Shown here in pieces: positions 11,101 to 19,641 of a DNA stretch of 64,000 nucleotides. Origin of the DNA: JALNZU01 sp964463695. GTDB lineage: Bacteria > Bacteroidota > Bacteroidia > Bacteroidales > F082. The notes beneath the pieces are model-generated. The model ran no database searches, was not told where the DNA came from, and worked only from the letters and a program-made list of their open reading frames with translations. The stretch covers positions 36,688-100,687 of the forward strand of contig CAYXCZ010000013.1 of NCBI GenBank assembly GCA_964463695.1, read 5' to 3'. Position numbers and translations under genes: made by a program. Each line of letters begins with the position of its first letter. Positions within the stretch are counted from its first letter, which is position 1.

Positions 11101-12519
11101 GGAATTGAGGTTGGTATTAAGGCTGATGAAACCAAGTTTACTGTTGAAGGTGTATTCGGTACTGCTCAGCTTACGGGCATTTTCAATTTTGTCGAAATCT
11201 TGTCCTGAAATGAAATACCCTGATCTTCCAACACCTAAAGGGTCGCCGGTGAGGTAGCCACTTACGAGCCTTACATCCCTTATACTAGCCGTATCAAGCC
11301 GGCTGACAAGGTTGTTGGAGTTTCCTGAAGGGAGCGGTGGGCCAGCATTTGGATACACTTCGGCATTGTTAAGCCATTCCCTCCGGCCTTCGCCAAGATC
11401 GGTGAAGGCAACGATATTTCTGTTGTCCTGAAGGGCAGGCCCGAAGTTGGTAACCCACACTTCAACTCTGGTAATATTGATATCAGAAGTGATGATGGGT
11501 AATGATTCCAATCCGGTTTCGTATTTCTCACGGAAATAATGTGCAAGAAAAAAGTGTCGGTTTTCTTCGTAGTCGAGACTACTCAACTTGAATTTATTTG
11601 TTTGAGCACCCCCCTGGACAGTGATATTTTTTGCTTCGCTTTCTTGTTGAGAGAAAACAGCCGTAACAGAAGTCCGGCCAAATTGTAGTTTGGTTTTGAT
11701 ACCAAAAAGTGCCTGACTACCACGTATTAGTGTAGTATTGAGTGGCATATTAACATTACCGGCTTCGATGAGTTTTACGATCTCATCTTCTTTACCTTCA
11801 TATTTCAGTGCCAGCTTGTTTTCAAACTGAAAGGTAGCCTCGGTATTATAATTGGTTTTAAATTCAATTTTATCACCAATTTTTGCAATTACATTCATTT
11901 GTATCTGCTGATCGAAATCGAAATTGGTGGTGCGTCGTTGCCGCACATCCAACTGAGGGTCTTCGCGTAACATGCTGCGAACACCAAACGTAACTTCAGC
12001 CGAGCCTTGAGGACGAATATCGATGGTGTTACTTCCAAAAATCTGATCAAAAACTTTTCCTCCCACATACAAAGCCGGGATAATAGAAGAGCTTGAAGCT
12101 GTTTTACTTGTTTTAGCCCTGTCGTTCCAGTAGTTTTTGATGCTTTTGTTGTTTTGAAAATCCTTGTACTCCTTTTCAGTCATTGGAGTAGGAGTCCGGT
12201 ATTCAAATTTCCCAATTTTACTAACAAAGACATACTGTTTGGTGACGGGGTCATAAACGACCTCACGTTTGATGTTCGGGGGGTCGTTCAGATAAAGAGG
12301 TGAGTGATCCTTTAACTGTTCAGAAGGGTTTCCTTCATCAGCAGGAACAGGGAAAACTGGTTTAGGAATGGTGTCGGGCTCCTGCGGTAAAAAAGGCGCA
12401 AGGAACGGCATTTGCTCCAGGCGGGAAGGAGGCAAAGCAGAGAACGATGAGAATGCGAGCAGCAAGCCAACGATACCAACGCCAAAAATACGTATGCTAT
12501 TATGTTTTAGATTCCTCAA
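5200..12519 (-). CDS. sprA: Type IX secretion translocon SprA (Sov)
   Basis: A 2439-residue outer membrane protein that forms the type IX secretion pore, through which cargo with a C-terminal sorting domain leaves the cell. Seen: signal peptide (about 1-30), then the conserved N-terminal portion (SAEVTFGVRSMLREDPQL, RRTTNFDFDQQIQMNV, KLALKYEGKEDEIVK), several repeats of barrel strands, and a C-terminus ending in an aromatic barrel strand (MRFNLAQ). Length matches family members of about 2400 residues. Residues about 1925-1965 form a Pro/Gly/Arg-rich, then Lys/Glu-rich insert that interrupts barrel-type sequence. ruvA lies 47 bases upstream and gcvH, VanZ-like and tonB genes downstream, an arrangement I recall from other Bacteroidota. 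Confidence 0.97.
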   Translation of the reverse strand: MRNLKHNSIRIFGVGIVGLLLAFSSFSALPPSRLEQMPFLAPFLPQEPDTIPKPVFPVPADEGNPSEQLKDHSPLYLNDPPNIKREVVYDPVTKQYVFVSKIGKFEYRTPTPMTEKEYKDFQNNKSIKNYWNDRAKTSKTASSSSIIPALYVGGKVFDQIFGSNTIDIRPQGSAEVTFGVRSMLREDPQLDVRQRRTTNFDFDQQIQMNVIAKIGDKIEFKTNYNTEATFQFENKLALKYEGKEDEIVKLIEAGNVNMPLNTTLIRGSQALFGIKTKLQFGRTSVTAVFSQQESEAKNITVQGGAQTNKFKLSSLDYEENRHFFLAHYFREKYETGLESLPIITSDINITRVEVWVTNFGPALQDNRNIVAFTDLGEGRREWLNNAEVYPNAGPPLPSGNSNNLVSRLDTASIRDVRLVSGYLTGDPLGVGRSGYFISGQDFDKIENARKLSSTEYTFNSKLGFISLNTNLNSDQTLAVAYQYTVIGYDSVFQVGEFSDRGINAPNSLMVKLLKGTSLNTRMPMWDLMMKNVYSIKAYQVNKEDFTFNILYSGNQNGVPTGYFTEGDESVKGVPLIHLLNLDNLDQQGNPVSTGDGVFDFMDDAARSGGTINSGNGRIYFTVLEPFGKYIREKVFPDNSDLANLYAYDSLYTLTKSGAEQYPEKNKYILEGYYKSQSGSEISLNALNVPQGSVTVTAGGVPLTENVQYTVDYTLGRVRIIDEGIMSSGTPINISLESNSLFSLQQKRMMGLHVDHEFNKDFRVGATLLNLHERPLTQKVNYGDDPISNTIYGFDMSYRRESIWLTKMVDKLPFFSTKQVSRINVDGEFAHFLPGHSRAVGKSGTSYIDDFEGAKSKIDLRQVSTWYLASTPQGQSDLFPESQPGTGLDYGKNRAKFAWYIIDPLFYDKYGTLRPSNVDKTELSKHSVRQVLETEVFPNKEIPSGTPSNIAVLNMAYYPDERGPYNFDITPTPFSAGMNADGTLNDPSSRWGGIMRRVESTDFEATNIEYIEFWMMDPFAEEADNRGELYINLGDISEDILRDGRRFYENGLPSNETVINVDTTIWGRVPTLQALVESFSNTAGARTFQDVGYDGLSTIDEKTFHAAFLDFVRQEHGENSIAYTLAEADPSGDNFQYFRGSNLDSDSRYSSVLERYKNFNGPDGNSPTDDQNQESYPTSGSSTPNVEDINRDNTLSEAERYFQYRIKLDPDNMKIGESYIADIHEATAIPLADGGVGEVKWYQFRIPISQPEKVVGNIQDFRSIRFIRMYMRGFEKPVVARFATLELVRGEWRKYRQNLLSAGEYIVNDDPNLTKFDISAVNIEENGRRDPIPYVIPPGIDRETNYGTTSLVQLNEQAMQFTVVNLLDGDAKAAYKTTEFDFRHYKKLKMYVHAEKLFEEQDLEYGEMTTFIRIGADFTENYYEYEIPLSFTPWGTAYTNAEAIWPEANNFDIDLEELVKVKENRNNAMRNPNSDIRLNYPYVEKVGDHKIKVIGSPNISDVKGIMIGVRNPKRLNITSEDDGEAKSAVIWINELRVTDFKNEGGWAATARVETILADLGRVVVSGAHTTSGFGSLEMKVNETPLETATTFDIATDIDLGKLLPETAGIKLPMHFDYGETHIKPEYNPLDPDVKQSDFINSFETRAEQDSVKGLTNDFTMRKNINFVNVRKEKVGNQTKSRIYDIENWNFSYSYSELYQRNIDVEYDKRLLYRGGLGFNFNTTPANVQPFSKAKWASKPYMQLIKDINFFYMPRNLAFRTEMNRQNNEKKYRNKSEGDIITYPIYAKQWTWSRNYDFKFDLTRSITFDYSAGANAYVYEPAGNPDRGSEAFNMNRDTIWNNILDLGRKTRFNQMIKVNYTIPINKIPLLNWMSASAGYQGMYTWTASPLSVQERIGNSIENQNTKQLNGSVDFLRLYNKVGYLQKLNTPKRPQGRGAGAMPRPGAARPGGKPEPEKPEEASVADTTNKKPSVNYFKLVGDQILKLAMSVKRGNITYTQNNGVYIPGFKPEPDLFGVTFANSAPGIGFVLGSEADIRNTAIANNWLSTDSLINQAYAKKRTETFGYRVNIEPVPGLRIDVNGDRTTALNFSEYFRADSNGVFNSFSPVEAGNFSTSYGLLKTSFNKAGKNEESALFDQLLANRKTVADRLAYENPQWVAEGEQYVYDTVGNDYYPFGYGAISQEVVLYSFVSAYKGIDARGVSLNPFPRIPIPNWTLTYNGLTNVPAVQKLFKTVNITHAYRSTYSINSWKTNVDFDPNDLTKTNKNSNIFIGKYDMGQVVITEQFSPLIGIDVGLHNSITARMEFKKQRNLTMSFINNQLTEVVGQELILGAGYRIKNLALIISSITGGKGTRSSNDLVLKLDLGFRTDVTTLRRLDERNSQISAGQYKTNLYFTADYMISNRFNLQAFFKRDMSDPFVSSQFRNSNTFAGVTMRFNLAQ

Positions 12520-12566
12520 AAGATCAGTTCATTTTGATTCTTACCATTACCTTTTTTATTCAGGGA

Positions 12567-13148
12567 CTACAGTACCCTCAGCGCCTCCTTGATCAGTTTA
12601 TCAACAGCCATAGATGCGTTTTCGCTGAGAATTTTAGTCAACACCTTATCGGCGGCGGCTTTGTTAAATCCTAGAATAAGCAGTGCAGATAACGCTTCCT
12701 CTTTGTTTGTATTGTATGAAGGACCTGATTTTTGGCCTAAAATGATTGTTTTTCCAACCTTATCGCGCAAATCAACCACAATACGCTGTGCTGTTTTACC
12801 TCCAATGCCTTTTACACGCTGCAGAGCCGTCACGTTTCCTGAAGAAATTGCCTCGGTTGCTTCCTGCGTGCTAAGTGAAGAAAGAATCACTCTCGCGGTA
12901 TTTGCACCAACGCCTGAGACGGAGATCAGATGCAAAAAAAGGCTTCTTTCTTCTTCATCAAAAAATCCGAATAAAACGTGAGCATCTTCTCTTACCGACA
13001 AGTATGTGTAAAGCTTAGCATTTTCCAGTTGTTGAACAGCCGAATAGGTGTTGAGTGAAATATGCATATGATAACCTATTCCATGCACATCAATAACTAA
13101 AAAGGCCGGATTCTTTTCAACAATTTTTCCGGAAATATATGCATACAT
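12567..13148 (-). CDS. ruvA: Holliday junction branch migration protein RuvA
   Basis: A 193-residue DNA-binding subunit that forms the tetramer on which RuvB drives branch migration. The N-terminal OB fold starts MYAYISGKIVEKNPAF; two helix-hairpin-helix motifs follow (LISVSGVGANTARVIL and VKGIGGKTAQRIVVDL), then the C-terminal RuvB-binding three-helix domain (ALSALLILGFNKAAADKVL). The reading frame can be extended to 13244, but the extra 32 residues match nothing in the family and a -7 promoter box lies within them. ruvC is 24 kb away (36890-37441); ruvB is not in the window. Likely cotranscribed with sprA. Confidence 0.96.
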   Translation of the reverse strand: MYAYISGKIVEKNPAFLVIDVHGIGYHMHISLNTYSAVQQLENAKLYTYLSVREDAHVLFGFFDEEERSLFLHLISVSGVGANTARVILSSLSTQEATEAISSGNVTALQRVKGIGGKTAQRIVVDLRDKVGKTIILGQKSGPSYNTNKEEALSALLILGFNKAAADKVLTKILSENASMAVDKLIKEALRVL

Positions 13149-13184
13149 AGCTAGGGTTTTTTGAGCCTGATAAACTTGAAGAGG

Positions 13185-13192
13185 CAAAAATA
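13185..13192 (-). promoter_or_regulatory. -7 promoter element of ruvA-sprA
   Basis: TATTTTTG on the minus strand, 36 bases before the ruvA ATG at 13148. It supports the shorter ruvA. No matching -33 element is obvious. Confidence 0.4.
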
Positions 13193-13342
13193 ATGAAAAC
13201 AGTTGGAACTTCACCGCTAAAGCAAAAACAGATCGTGTATGCACTGAATTAAGTTTCAGGACACTTTGGAAATACTAACCACTTTTTAAAATCCCGAGTA
13301 TGTTGTTATTGAAAAAAGTTATTTTTCGACTTCCAATTTCTA

Positions 13343-14833
13343 TTATGATCGTTTCAGATTTTTGAGAATTTTTGAAGGGTTCAAATCAATTTTTTCGATG
13401 AAACTAACACTAAAAATAAAAAACAGAAACAGAATCGAATGTATAAGCAGTTTGAGAACCATATGCATTTCAGGAAGCAACATTGAAACAGCAAACAGGC
13501 CAATACCCAGGGCAAAATATCCTCCAATTCGTGATACATTGTATGGAATCCAAAAAACTTTTTGACCCCAGAAATACGAAACTACCATCATCAAAAAATA
13601 AGTAACAAGATGTGTCCAGGCAGCACCAACATATCCAAAAACCGGTATTAGCAAGACGTTTAATACAATTGTTATCAAAGCCCCGCCAATTGCAATGTAG
13701 GCGCCACTCAGCGTTTTGTCGGTTAGTTTATACCATATTGCAAGGTTATAATAAACTCCATTCAACAAATTGGCTATCAGCACGATTGGCACTATTGAGA
13801 GACCATCCCAGTATTTTTCACCAATAAGGTGCTTAAAAATATCCATATACAAACTTACCCCAAGAAAAATGATTATGCCTGAAATCACGAAAAAATTCAT
13901 GACACGGGCAAACAGTTCCGGAGCGTCTTTTTTTTCTGCTTCGGCAAAAAAGAAGGGCTCAGCAGCATACCTGAACATTTGAATAAATAAGGTCATCAGC
14001 ACCCCTAATTTATAATTTGCACCATAAATTCCAAGCTGTACCATAGGTTGTTCGCCCGGATCGAGTAAATATTTAAGCAAGATTTTATCCAGCATCTCGT
14101 TCACCATTCCGGCCAGACCGATAATCAGCACCGGCCATGCATAGCGTAACATGGGGAGTAAAAAATTCTGTTCAAATGTCCATTTAAAAGATTTCAGGAT
14201 TTTGCCCAACATCATAAGACTCAGCAAACTTGCAACTAAATTGGAAATCAAAACCCAAGCGACCAAACTGCTTTCATCTCCAAAAAACTGAGTAGCAAGT
14301 GTTGTAAAAAATTGTGGGAAAATTAATATGGTAATAAAGTTCAACAAAATAGTAATCAATACATTAACTAGCCTGATCATGGCAAACTTTCGCGCTTTGT
14401 TGAGCTTACGCAACATGGCAAAAGGGATAGCTGAAACAGCATCGAAAGCAACAATAAATGCTACAATAAGTATATACTCGCTGTTGCCATCATATTGCAT
14501 CCAGGAAGCAAGCGTTTTATAAAACAAACAAACCCCGGCTAAAAAAACAACTGTTGAAATTATGATCGCAGACATGGCGTTGTTAAAAACCTTTTGCGGA
14601 TCGTTTTTTTGAGCAAATCTGAAAAAAGCAGTCTCCATTCCATATGTCAACAGCACCATCAGGAAAGCAATATAGGCGTAGAGTTCGGTAACCTGTCCGT
14701 AAGTAGCCTGATCCTCGAAAACACGCGTATAAATTGGAACGAGCATGTAATTAAGCAGGCGTGGAACAATGGTCCCCATTCCGTAGACCATAGTTTGACC
14801 TGCTAAACTTTTTAATGGGCTTTTTGCTGTCAT
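13343..14833 (-). CDS. Polysaccharide flippase (MATE/Wzx-like)
   Basis: A 496-residue integral membrane protein, about 12-14 helices, of the oligosaccharide/lipid-linked flippase family that moves polysaccharide repeat units across the inner membrane. N-terminal MTAKSPLKSLAGQTMVYGMG and PRLLNYMLVPIYTRVF are typical of the family, as is the Arg in AFFRFAQKNDPQKVF. The start codon overlaps the stop of the upstream sensor kinase gene (TGATG at 14831-14835), so expression is tied to it. No glycosyltransferases are adjacent, so the glycan carried is unknown. Confidence 0.9.
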   Translation of the reverse strand: MTAKSPLKSLAGQTMVYGMGTIVPRLLNYMLVPIYTRVFEDQATYGQVTELYAYIAFLMVLLTYGMETAFFRFAQKNDPQKVFNNAMSAIIISTVVFLAGVCLFYKTLASWMQYDGNSEYILIVAFIVAFDAVSAIPFAMLRKLNKARKFAMIRLVNVLITILLNFITILIFPQFFTTLATQFFGDESSLVAWVLISNLVASLLSLMMLGKILKSFKWTFEQNFLLPMLRYAWPVLIIGLAGMVNEMLDKILLKYLLDPGEQPMVQLGIYGANYKLGVLMTLFIQMFRYAAEPFFFAEAEKKDAPELFARVMNFFVISGIIIFLGVSLYMDIFKHLIGEKYWDGLSIVPIVLIANLLNGVYYNLAIWYKLTDKTLSGAYIAIGGALITIVLNVLLIPVFGYVGAAWTHLVTYFLMMVVSYFWGQKVFWIPYNVSRIGGYFALGIGLFAVSMLLPEMHMVLKLLIHSILFLFFIFSVSFIEKIDLNPSKILKNLKRS

Positions 14834-17800
14834 CAGTACAAAGGTAATTGAAGATAAAACATAGTGCCACTCCCCTGCTCCGTTTCGAAATGAATTTCGC
14901 CACCGGCAGTAGTAACAAGATTATGCACCATGGCCAAACCGATTCCCATTCCACTCGACTTGGTTGTAAAGTTTGGAGTGAAAACACGGCGCGCTTCTTC
15001 TGAACTCATACCTTTACCATTATCCCTGATAATGATGTTGATACGGCTATTATCAGAGTGCACCTGAATGTCGATTAATCCGTTTTGACGTTCGCCAATT
15101 GCTTGTACACTGTTCTTTATCAGGTTGGTGAAGATCCGGTTCATGTTTGCCTGATCGGCTGAAATCCAGATCGCTGTTTCGTGTTCAAAATTAGTTTTGA
15201 AAGTAATATTCGGGTGATTGTTAAATAAAACAATCGAGTTGCTAAGTAATAAAACCAGGTTAATTTTCTCTGGTTTACTTACCGGAAGACGAGCAAAGTC
15301 GGAAAAAGCACTTGCAATTGAAGAAAGTGTATCTATTTGGTTTATAAGTGTTTCAGATGTGTTTTTTATTTTCTTTGCGATGTCAGGATCTTCATCATTC
15401 CAGGCTTTGAGCAAATATTGAACACTTAATCGCATGGGAGTTAAGGGGTTTTTAATTTCATGAGCCACCTGTTTAGCCATTTCTCTCCAGGCACTTTCGC
15501 GCTCTGACCTAGCCAAACGTTCAGCACTTTCGGCAAGTTCATCCAAAAGGGTATTGTATTGAGCAACAAACTGTCCTAATTCATCTTTGCTTTTCCAAAC
15601 AATTTTTTCGTTTACCCTATCTATTCTCAACGACCTCATTTTATCCTGAATCATTTGAAGAGGCTGAAGCAAACGTCGTGAGAGTAATAAAACCAGAAAA
15701 ACAACCACTCCTGAAATGACCAAAAACAGGTTTATGTAGGTCAAGATCAATGAAGAAATTTCGTTTCGTATTTCGGATTCTCTGGCAAAATATGGTAAAT
15801 TGATATATGCCAATACATCTCCTTTTTCGCTTTTAAAAGGAATATAAGAAGATAAATATCGGCTGTCGCCAATTTGCTCATCGTGCTTGAAATAGAGCTT
15901 ATCTTCCATAAACATTGCCCGATAAGCCTGAGGATTCATTTGTTTGGAAACAAGATGTTGATCAAAAATGTCGTATCTGGATGAAGCAAGCAATCTTCCA
16001 TTTAAATCATAAAGGTTAATATCGGAAAAGAATACCAGAGAAAACTTCAATAGCAATTGGTGCAAATAATCCTGTAAATCGGCTCTCGAAATATCTTCAT
16101 TTTTCAGTTTATGTTCGAGCTCAATTAAAATAGATTGGGTTTTTTCGAAAAGAAAATCATCATTTTTCTTGTTGTAAACATCTGTTATATAGTACACTGT
16201 GCTAAAACCAATAATGATAAACGAGAGTAAAAGAGAGCTTATGATCAATATCTGTAACTTAAATCGAAACGTTATCCGTAGTTGTTTCAAATAATTACGA
16301 ATGTCGGTTAGAAGAAAAAATGCAAATCCAGGTATCGCCATCAGCAAAAAGAAAAAAGCAAATGGCGCCAGCGCAACAGCCAATGATTTCACAGGTAAAC
16401 TAACGACAACTATTTTTCCATTTTCTGACTTGTGAACTATATGGCTAAAATTGTTTGAAACAACTTTGCTTTTACCTTGAGAATTGAATTGATGATAATT
16501 GGATGGATACAAATAATTACCTGATTTATAAATCAAAACACTATCCTTGTATGTTGCAAATGAATAATTTGTGATTTCCTTAGAAAAGCCTTTGCGTTCA
16601 TCTATTAATAATTCGGGATAGCCCAAACCTTCAGGTATGTATTTAAAATAAAATTCAAAATAGAGCGTGCTGTGCTCACGCGAAATCGCTCCAGATGAAT
16701 CGTTAAATGGAATTATTGCTAAATAGTAAACACCTTGTATATCATCATCAATTAGATAAAGTCCTTTAATACTGGTAGTTGAACCTCTTTCACGAACCAT
16801 TTCATTGAAATAGGATTCACAATTGAAGCTTAAATTCTCCGGTTGAATGAGCAGCTCACTTGTGGAATTACAAATGGTTAGTTCAATGTCATATTTTTTA
16901 TAGTAATCGGAAACATACTTAGACAAGAAATAGTCTTTAATCTGTTGATCTGCAATTGATTTATCACTTTCGGACCGAAGGATTTGTGATTGAATAACGG
17001 TATCCTTCCTTAATTGTTTCACTGTTTCAACCCATAAAAATTCGAAAAGAGGGTCATTGTTTGTACTCAGCTGCAAGGCGGTTAATTGTTGCGACTGTTC
17101 CGATTTTAATTTATTTGTGGTAAATATCAGATATGTCAACAATGCACTAAAAATAAAAAATAAAGATATTGATAATGTAATGAATTGATTTCTAGCATTA
17201 TGTATTGATCTGGAGTGAAAAAAGAAAATTAAAATTATTGCAGACATAAATGGTATCAGTGCAATATTAATAGCCTTAAATAAATAGATCAAAACGGAGA
17301 GGGATATAAAAGCTCCTAAAAAGATTAAGAAAAGCACTGGTTTTTTAAAGCCCAGATAAGTCATTCTAATGAATAGGCCTCTTAATAGTACAATTGCAGC
17401 GATTGAAAACATCGCTGCAGATCCAAATACTGCATAACTCCAGGCGTTATGCATAAAAAATTTGGAAAAAGTCAATGGAACAGAGGTTTGGTAAAAAATA
17501 TTCTCTACAACATACACCTGAATTACCAATAGAATGAAAAAAGCAAAAACATAAAAAATGATTCTTAGTACCCGGAATGATGTGAGATTTATATCGTTGT
17601 TTTTTGTCCACAAATTATATAGTGCAATTGCAATTGCTAAAAAAGCTTCCACATGAAGCAATAAAAAACCCAGCGATGGAAGAAGTATTCCCGAACTAAA
17701 AGCCATGGGATCAAAAAGCTCAGAATCGAAGAAAAAGACACCAGGACCTGCTATCCGCATTGCGACTTGAATAAATGCAATCGCTCCAATAAAGATCAAT

Positions 17801-18552
17801 GTGTTTGTACCCGCACCATTTTTTTGACTTCTGCCTGGCAAAATACGGTACAAAATGGCATAGGCAAATGCTAACAAAAGCAATAATGCTAGAAATAGGT
17901 ATATGAGATAAAAAGAGGGAAAGGGAATTCCGTTGGCAGTTTTTGATTGTATATAAAATAGTGGTTTACCTTGTTTTGAAAACACTGGATAACTAACTGC
18001 TGAAGATTCTTGCTTTAATAAATACAAGTCGGCATAAGATCCATATTTAGGAGCAAAACCTATATTAATATGATCATTACTAAACGAATGGTTTTCATAA
18101 ACCAAATCCATTACAATTATTTTGAACTCACCGATGGTTTCAGATTCCAGAAGGAAGGCACTACCGGTTGTTTTATCGAAAGCAAAAGAGGAAGTATCAT
18201 TTGATTGGATAAGCTCTTCTGAAAAATAATCACTATGATTCCAAAAAATAATTTTTTCTTTTTTCAAAACCCCAACAAAGAAATCTATTTCATACAGTTC
18301 TTCTAACTCAAACAAAATATCAAGAGAAGAAATTCCATTCTGTTGTTGAATTTTTTCAATTAGGTCAATCTTTAAACTAACAGCTTCGGAAGACCGGCTC
18401 TCAAGTTTTTGAGATAGATCTTCTGCAATTTTTATCGGAGTATTTTCGTGCAACAAAAACAGACGAAAAGAAAAGTAAACAAGTCCAGTTAAAAGAAAGC
18501 CCCAGAAAAGGCCACTTCTAATAATTTTTCCAAAAAAACTTGTTAAACTCAT
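14833..18552 (-). CDS. Large NtrY-like membrane sensor histidine kinase
   Basis: A 1239-residue inner membrane histidine kinase. The N-terminal two thirds contain a first helix (about 12-30), an extracytoplasmic segment, a block of 8 or more helices (about 210-460), a second large extracytoplasmic domain, another helix near 730, a third sensory segment, and a helix near 950 followed by a HAMP-like linker. The kinase core has the phospho-acceptor His in VAHEIKNPLTPMRLS (H at about 1032), N box NLIKNSVQAI (about 1146), DNGKGM and GMGIGLAMVHNLV boxes. The HEIKNPLTP signature is that of NtrY-type kinases. No response regulator is adjacent; signal unknown. Its stop overlaps the start of the flippase gene. 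Confidence 0.9.
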   Translation of the reverse strand: MSLTSFFGKIIRSGLFWGFLLTGLVYFSFRLFLLHENTPIKIAEDLSQKLESRSSEAVSLKIDLIEKIQQQNGISSLDILFELEELYEIDFFVGVLKKEKIIFWNHSDYFSEELIQSNDTSSFAFDKTTGSAFLLESETIGEFKIIVMDLVYENHSFSNDHINIGFAPKYGSYADLYLLKQESSAVSYPVFSKQGKPLFYIQSKTANGIPFPSFYLIYLFLALLLLLAFAYAILYRILPGRSQKNGAGTNTLIFIGAIAFIQVAMRIAGPGVFFFDSELFDPMAFSSGILLPSLGFLLLHVEAFLAIAIALYNLWTKNNDINLTSFRVLRIIFYVFAFFILLVIQVYVVENIFYQTSVPLTFSKFFMHNAWSYAVFGSAAMFSIAAIVLLRGLFIRMTYLGFKKPVLFLIFLGAFISLSVLIYLFKAINIALIPFMSAIILIFFFHSRSIHNARNQFITLSISLFFIFSALLTYLIFTTNKLKSEQSQQLTALQLSTNNDPLFEFLWVETVKQLRKDTVIQSQILRSESDKSIADQQIKDYFLSKYVSDYYKKYDIELTICNSTSELLIQPENLSFNCESYFNEMVRERGSTTSIKGLYLIDDDIQGVYYLAIIPFNDSSGAISREHSTLYFEFYFKYIPEGLGYPELLIDERKGFSKEITNYSFATYKDSVLIYKSGNYLYPSNYHQFNSQGKSKVVSNNFSHIVHKSENGKIVVVSLPVKSLAVALAPFAFFFLLMAIPGFAFFLLTDIRNYLKQLRITFRFKLQILIISSLLLSFIIIGFSTVYYITDVYNKKNDDFLFEKTQSILIELEHKLKNEDISRADLQDYLHQLLLKFSLVFFSDINLYDLNGRLLASSRYDIFDQHLVSKQMNPQAYRAMFMEDKLYFKHDEQIGDSRYLSSYIPFKSEKGDVLAYINLPYFARESEIRNEISSLILTYINLFLVISGVVVFLVLLLSRRLLQPLQMIQDKMRSLRIDRVNEKIVWKSKDELGQFVAQYNTLLDELAESAERLARSERESAWREMAKQVAHEIKNPLTPMRLSVQYLLKAWNDEDPDIAKKIKNTSETLINQIDTLSSIASAFSDFARLPVSKPEKINLVLLLSNSIVLFNNHPNITFKTNFEHETAIWISADQANMNRIFTNLIKNSVQAIGERQNGLIDIQVHSDNSRINIIIRDNGKGMSSEEARRVFTPNFTTKSSGMGIGLAMVHNLVTTAGGEIHFETEQGSGTMFYLQLPLY

Positions 18553-18647
18553 TTAAGTTATTGTAAATCTTTGTGTTAAACAACCGAAAACACTAACTCA
18601 TTATCTCTGTTTTAAGCGTGAATAAAAACAAAAACAACGTCTATTAT

Positions 18648-18668
18648 CAAAAAGAGCTAAACGCTCTT
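18648..18668 (-). terminator. Probable terminator after the methyltransferase gene
   Basis: A 6-bp stem AAGAGC/GCTCTT (18652-18657 with 18663-18668) with a 5-base loop; on the minus strand it is followed by TTTTT. It sits 64 bases after the methyltransferase stop. The stem is short. Confidence 0.5.
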
Positions 18669-18731
18669 AAAAAGCCTAAAAATAATCTAAAATTACAACT
18701 AATGCGAACGACAAGAAAATCAAAATGACCC

Positions 18732-19613
18732 TTAAGAGGCATAGAAAATATAAATATTACTTGAAAATTCCCTCGATTTAATAGCCCTTACATTTGATTT
18801 CCAAGCATTTAATACTGCCATAGGATAGGTCAACGGCGTCGATTTATACTTTTCGCTCAATAAAGCAATATAATAAGCGTCCCACTTTAGAGGCTCACGT
18901 TTGAGAAAATTAAATCCATGCTTACTTAGTAAAAGTCTTATTGTTGAAAAACCAAAATGATAAAGGTGCCTTGGAACATCATAAGCTGCCCAATACTCTT
19001 TATAATGCTGAGCATCGTAGGATTGTATATTTGGTAATGCAATAATAAGTCTACCACCCGGTTTCAATAATCTTTTCAGTTGTTGGCATTGCCAGTTCAG
19101 GTCTTCAACATGTTCGAGTACATGCCACATCGTAATAACATCATATAAATGATCGGCTTGTGAAAGAACTTCATCAGGAGACAAAATCTTTGACTTAGTT
19201 TTCTCCTTTGAAAAATCTCTGGCTTTTTCATTAGGTTCGACACCACAAATATTCCAGCCTTGTTCTTTCGCATAAATAAGAAAATCTCCTGATCCACATC
19301 CAATATCAAGAAGCGATCCTTTTTGCAATCCAGATGTTGCAACTTTGAATTTATACTTAATATTAATTCTCTTAACCGTTTCATAAATCTGTGCTAAGAA
19401 AGACGTTGACTTTTCAGGATGACTATAGTACTCATCTGAATCGTAAAATTTCCCGATCTCTTGTTTATCCGGAAAGGGATTAGTCAGAACCAATTCACAT
19501 TTAGGACAAACCTGCAAAGCAAATTCTTGTTTTGTTAGAAAATGATCCTTCAATTTAAGATAAGGACGAAGTTCATCATTATTACAAACCGGACAATTTT
19601 TATGTGATTTCAT
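18732..19613 (-). CDS. Class I SAM-dependent methyltransferase with zinc-ribbon-like start
   Basis: A 293-residue methyltransferase. The N-terminus carries a likely zinc knuckle (CPVC at 6-9 and CPKC near 35-38), then the SAM-binding Rossmann domain with LLDIGCGSGDFL and a later MWHVLEHVEDL motif (motif IV region), then a conserved GGRLIIALPN segment. Substrate cannot be deduced; similar proteins act on sugars, lipids or quinones. The start used is the ATG at 19613. An upstream TTG would read through the parS palindrome, giving MFHVKLD, which is implausible. The gene is 28 bases after mnmG with parS in the gap. Confidence 0.85.
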   Translation of the reverse strand: MKSHKNCPVCNNDELRPYLKLKDHFLTKQEFALQVCPKCELVLTNPFPDKQEIGKFYDSDEYYSHPEKSTSFLAQIYETVKRINIKYKFKVATSGLQKGSLLDIGCGSGDFLIYAKEQGWNICGVEPNEKARDFSKEKTKSKILSPDEVLSQADHLYDVITMWHVLEHVEDLNWQCQQLKRLLKPGGRLIIALPNIQSYDAQHYKEYWAAYDVPRHLYHFGFSTIRLLLSKHGFNFLKREPLKWDAYYIALLSEKYKSTPLTYPMAVLNAWKSNVRAIKSREFSSNIYIFYAS

Positions 19614-19620
19614 TATATCT

Positions 19621-19636
19621 AGTTTCACGTGAAACA
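19621..19636. other. parS: parS centromere-like site 1
   Basis: AGTTTCACGTGAAACA matches the widely conserved ParB-binding consensus TGTTTCACGTGAAACA at 15 of 16 positions, with a perfect 14-bp palindrome at 19622-19635. It lies between the mnmG stop and the start of the methyltransferase gene. parS sites are usually clustered near the replication origin. Confidence 0.85.
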
Positions 19637-19641
19637 ATAAG

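Noticed and set aside
19614..19637. Upstream TTG start for the methyltransferase
   Set aside because: It would translate the parS palindrome; the ATG at 19613 leads directly into the zinc knuckle.
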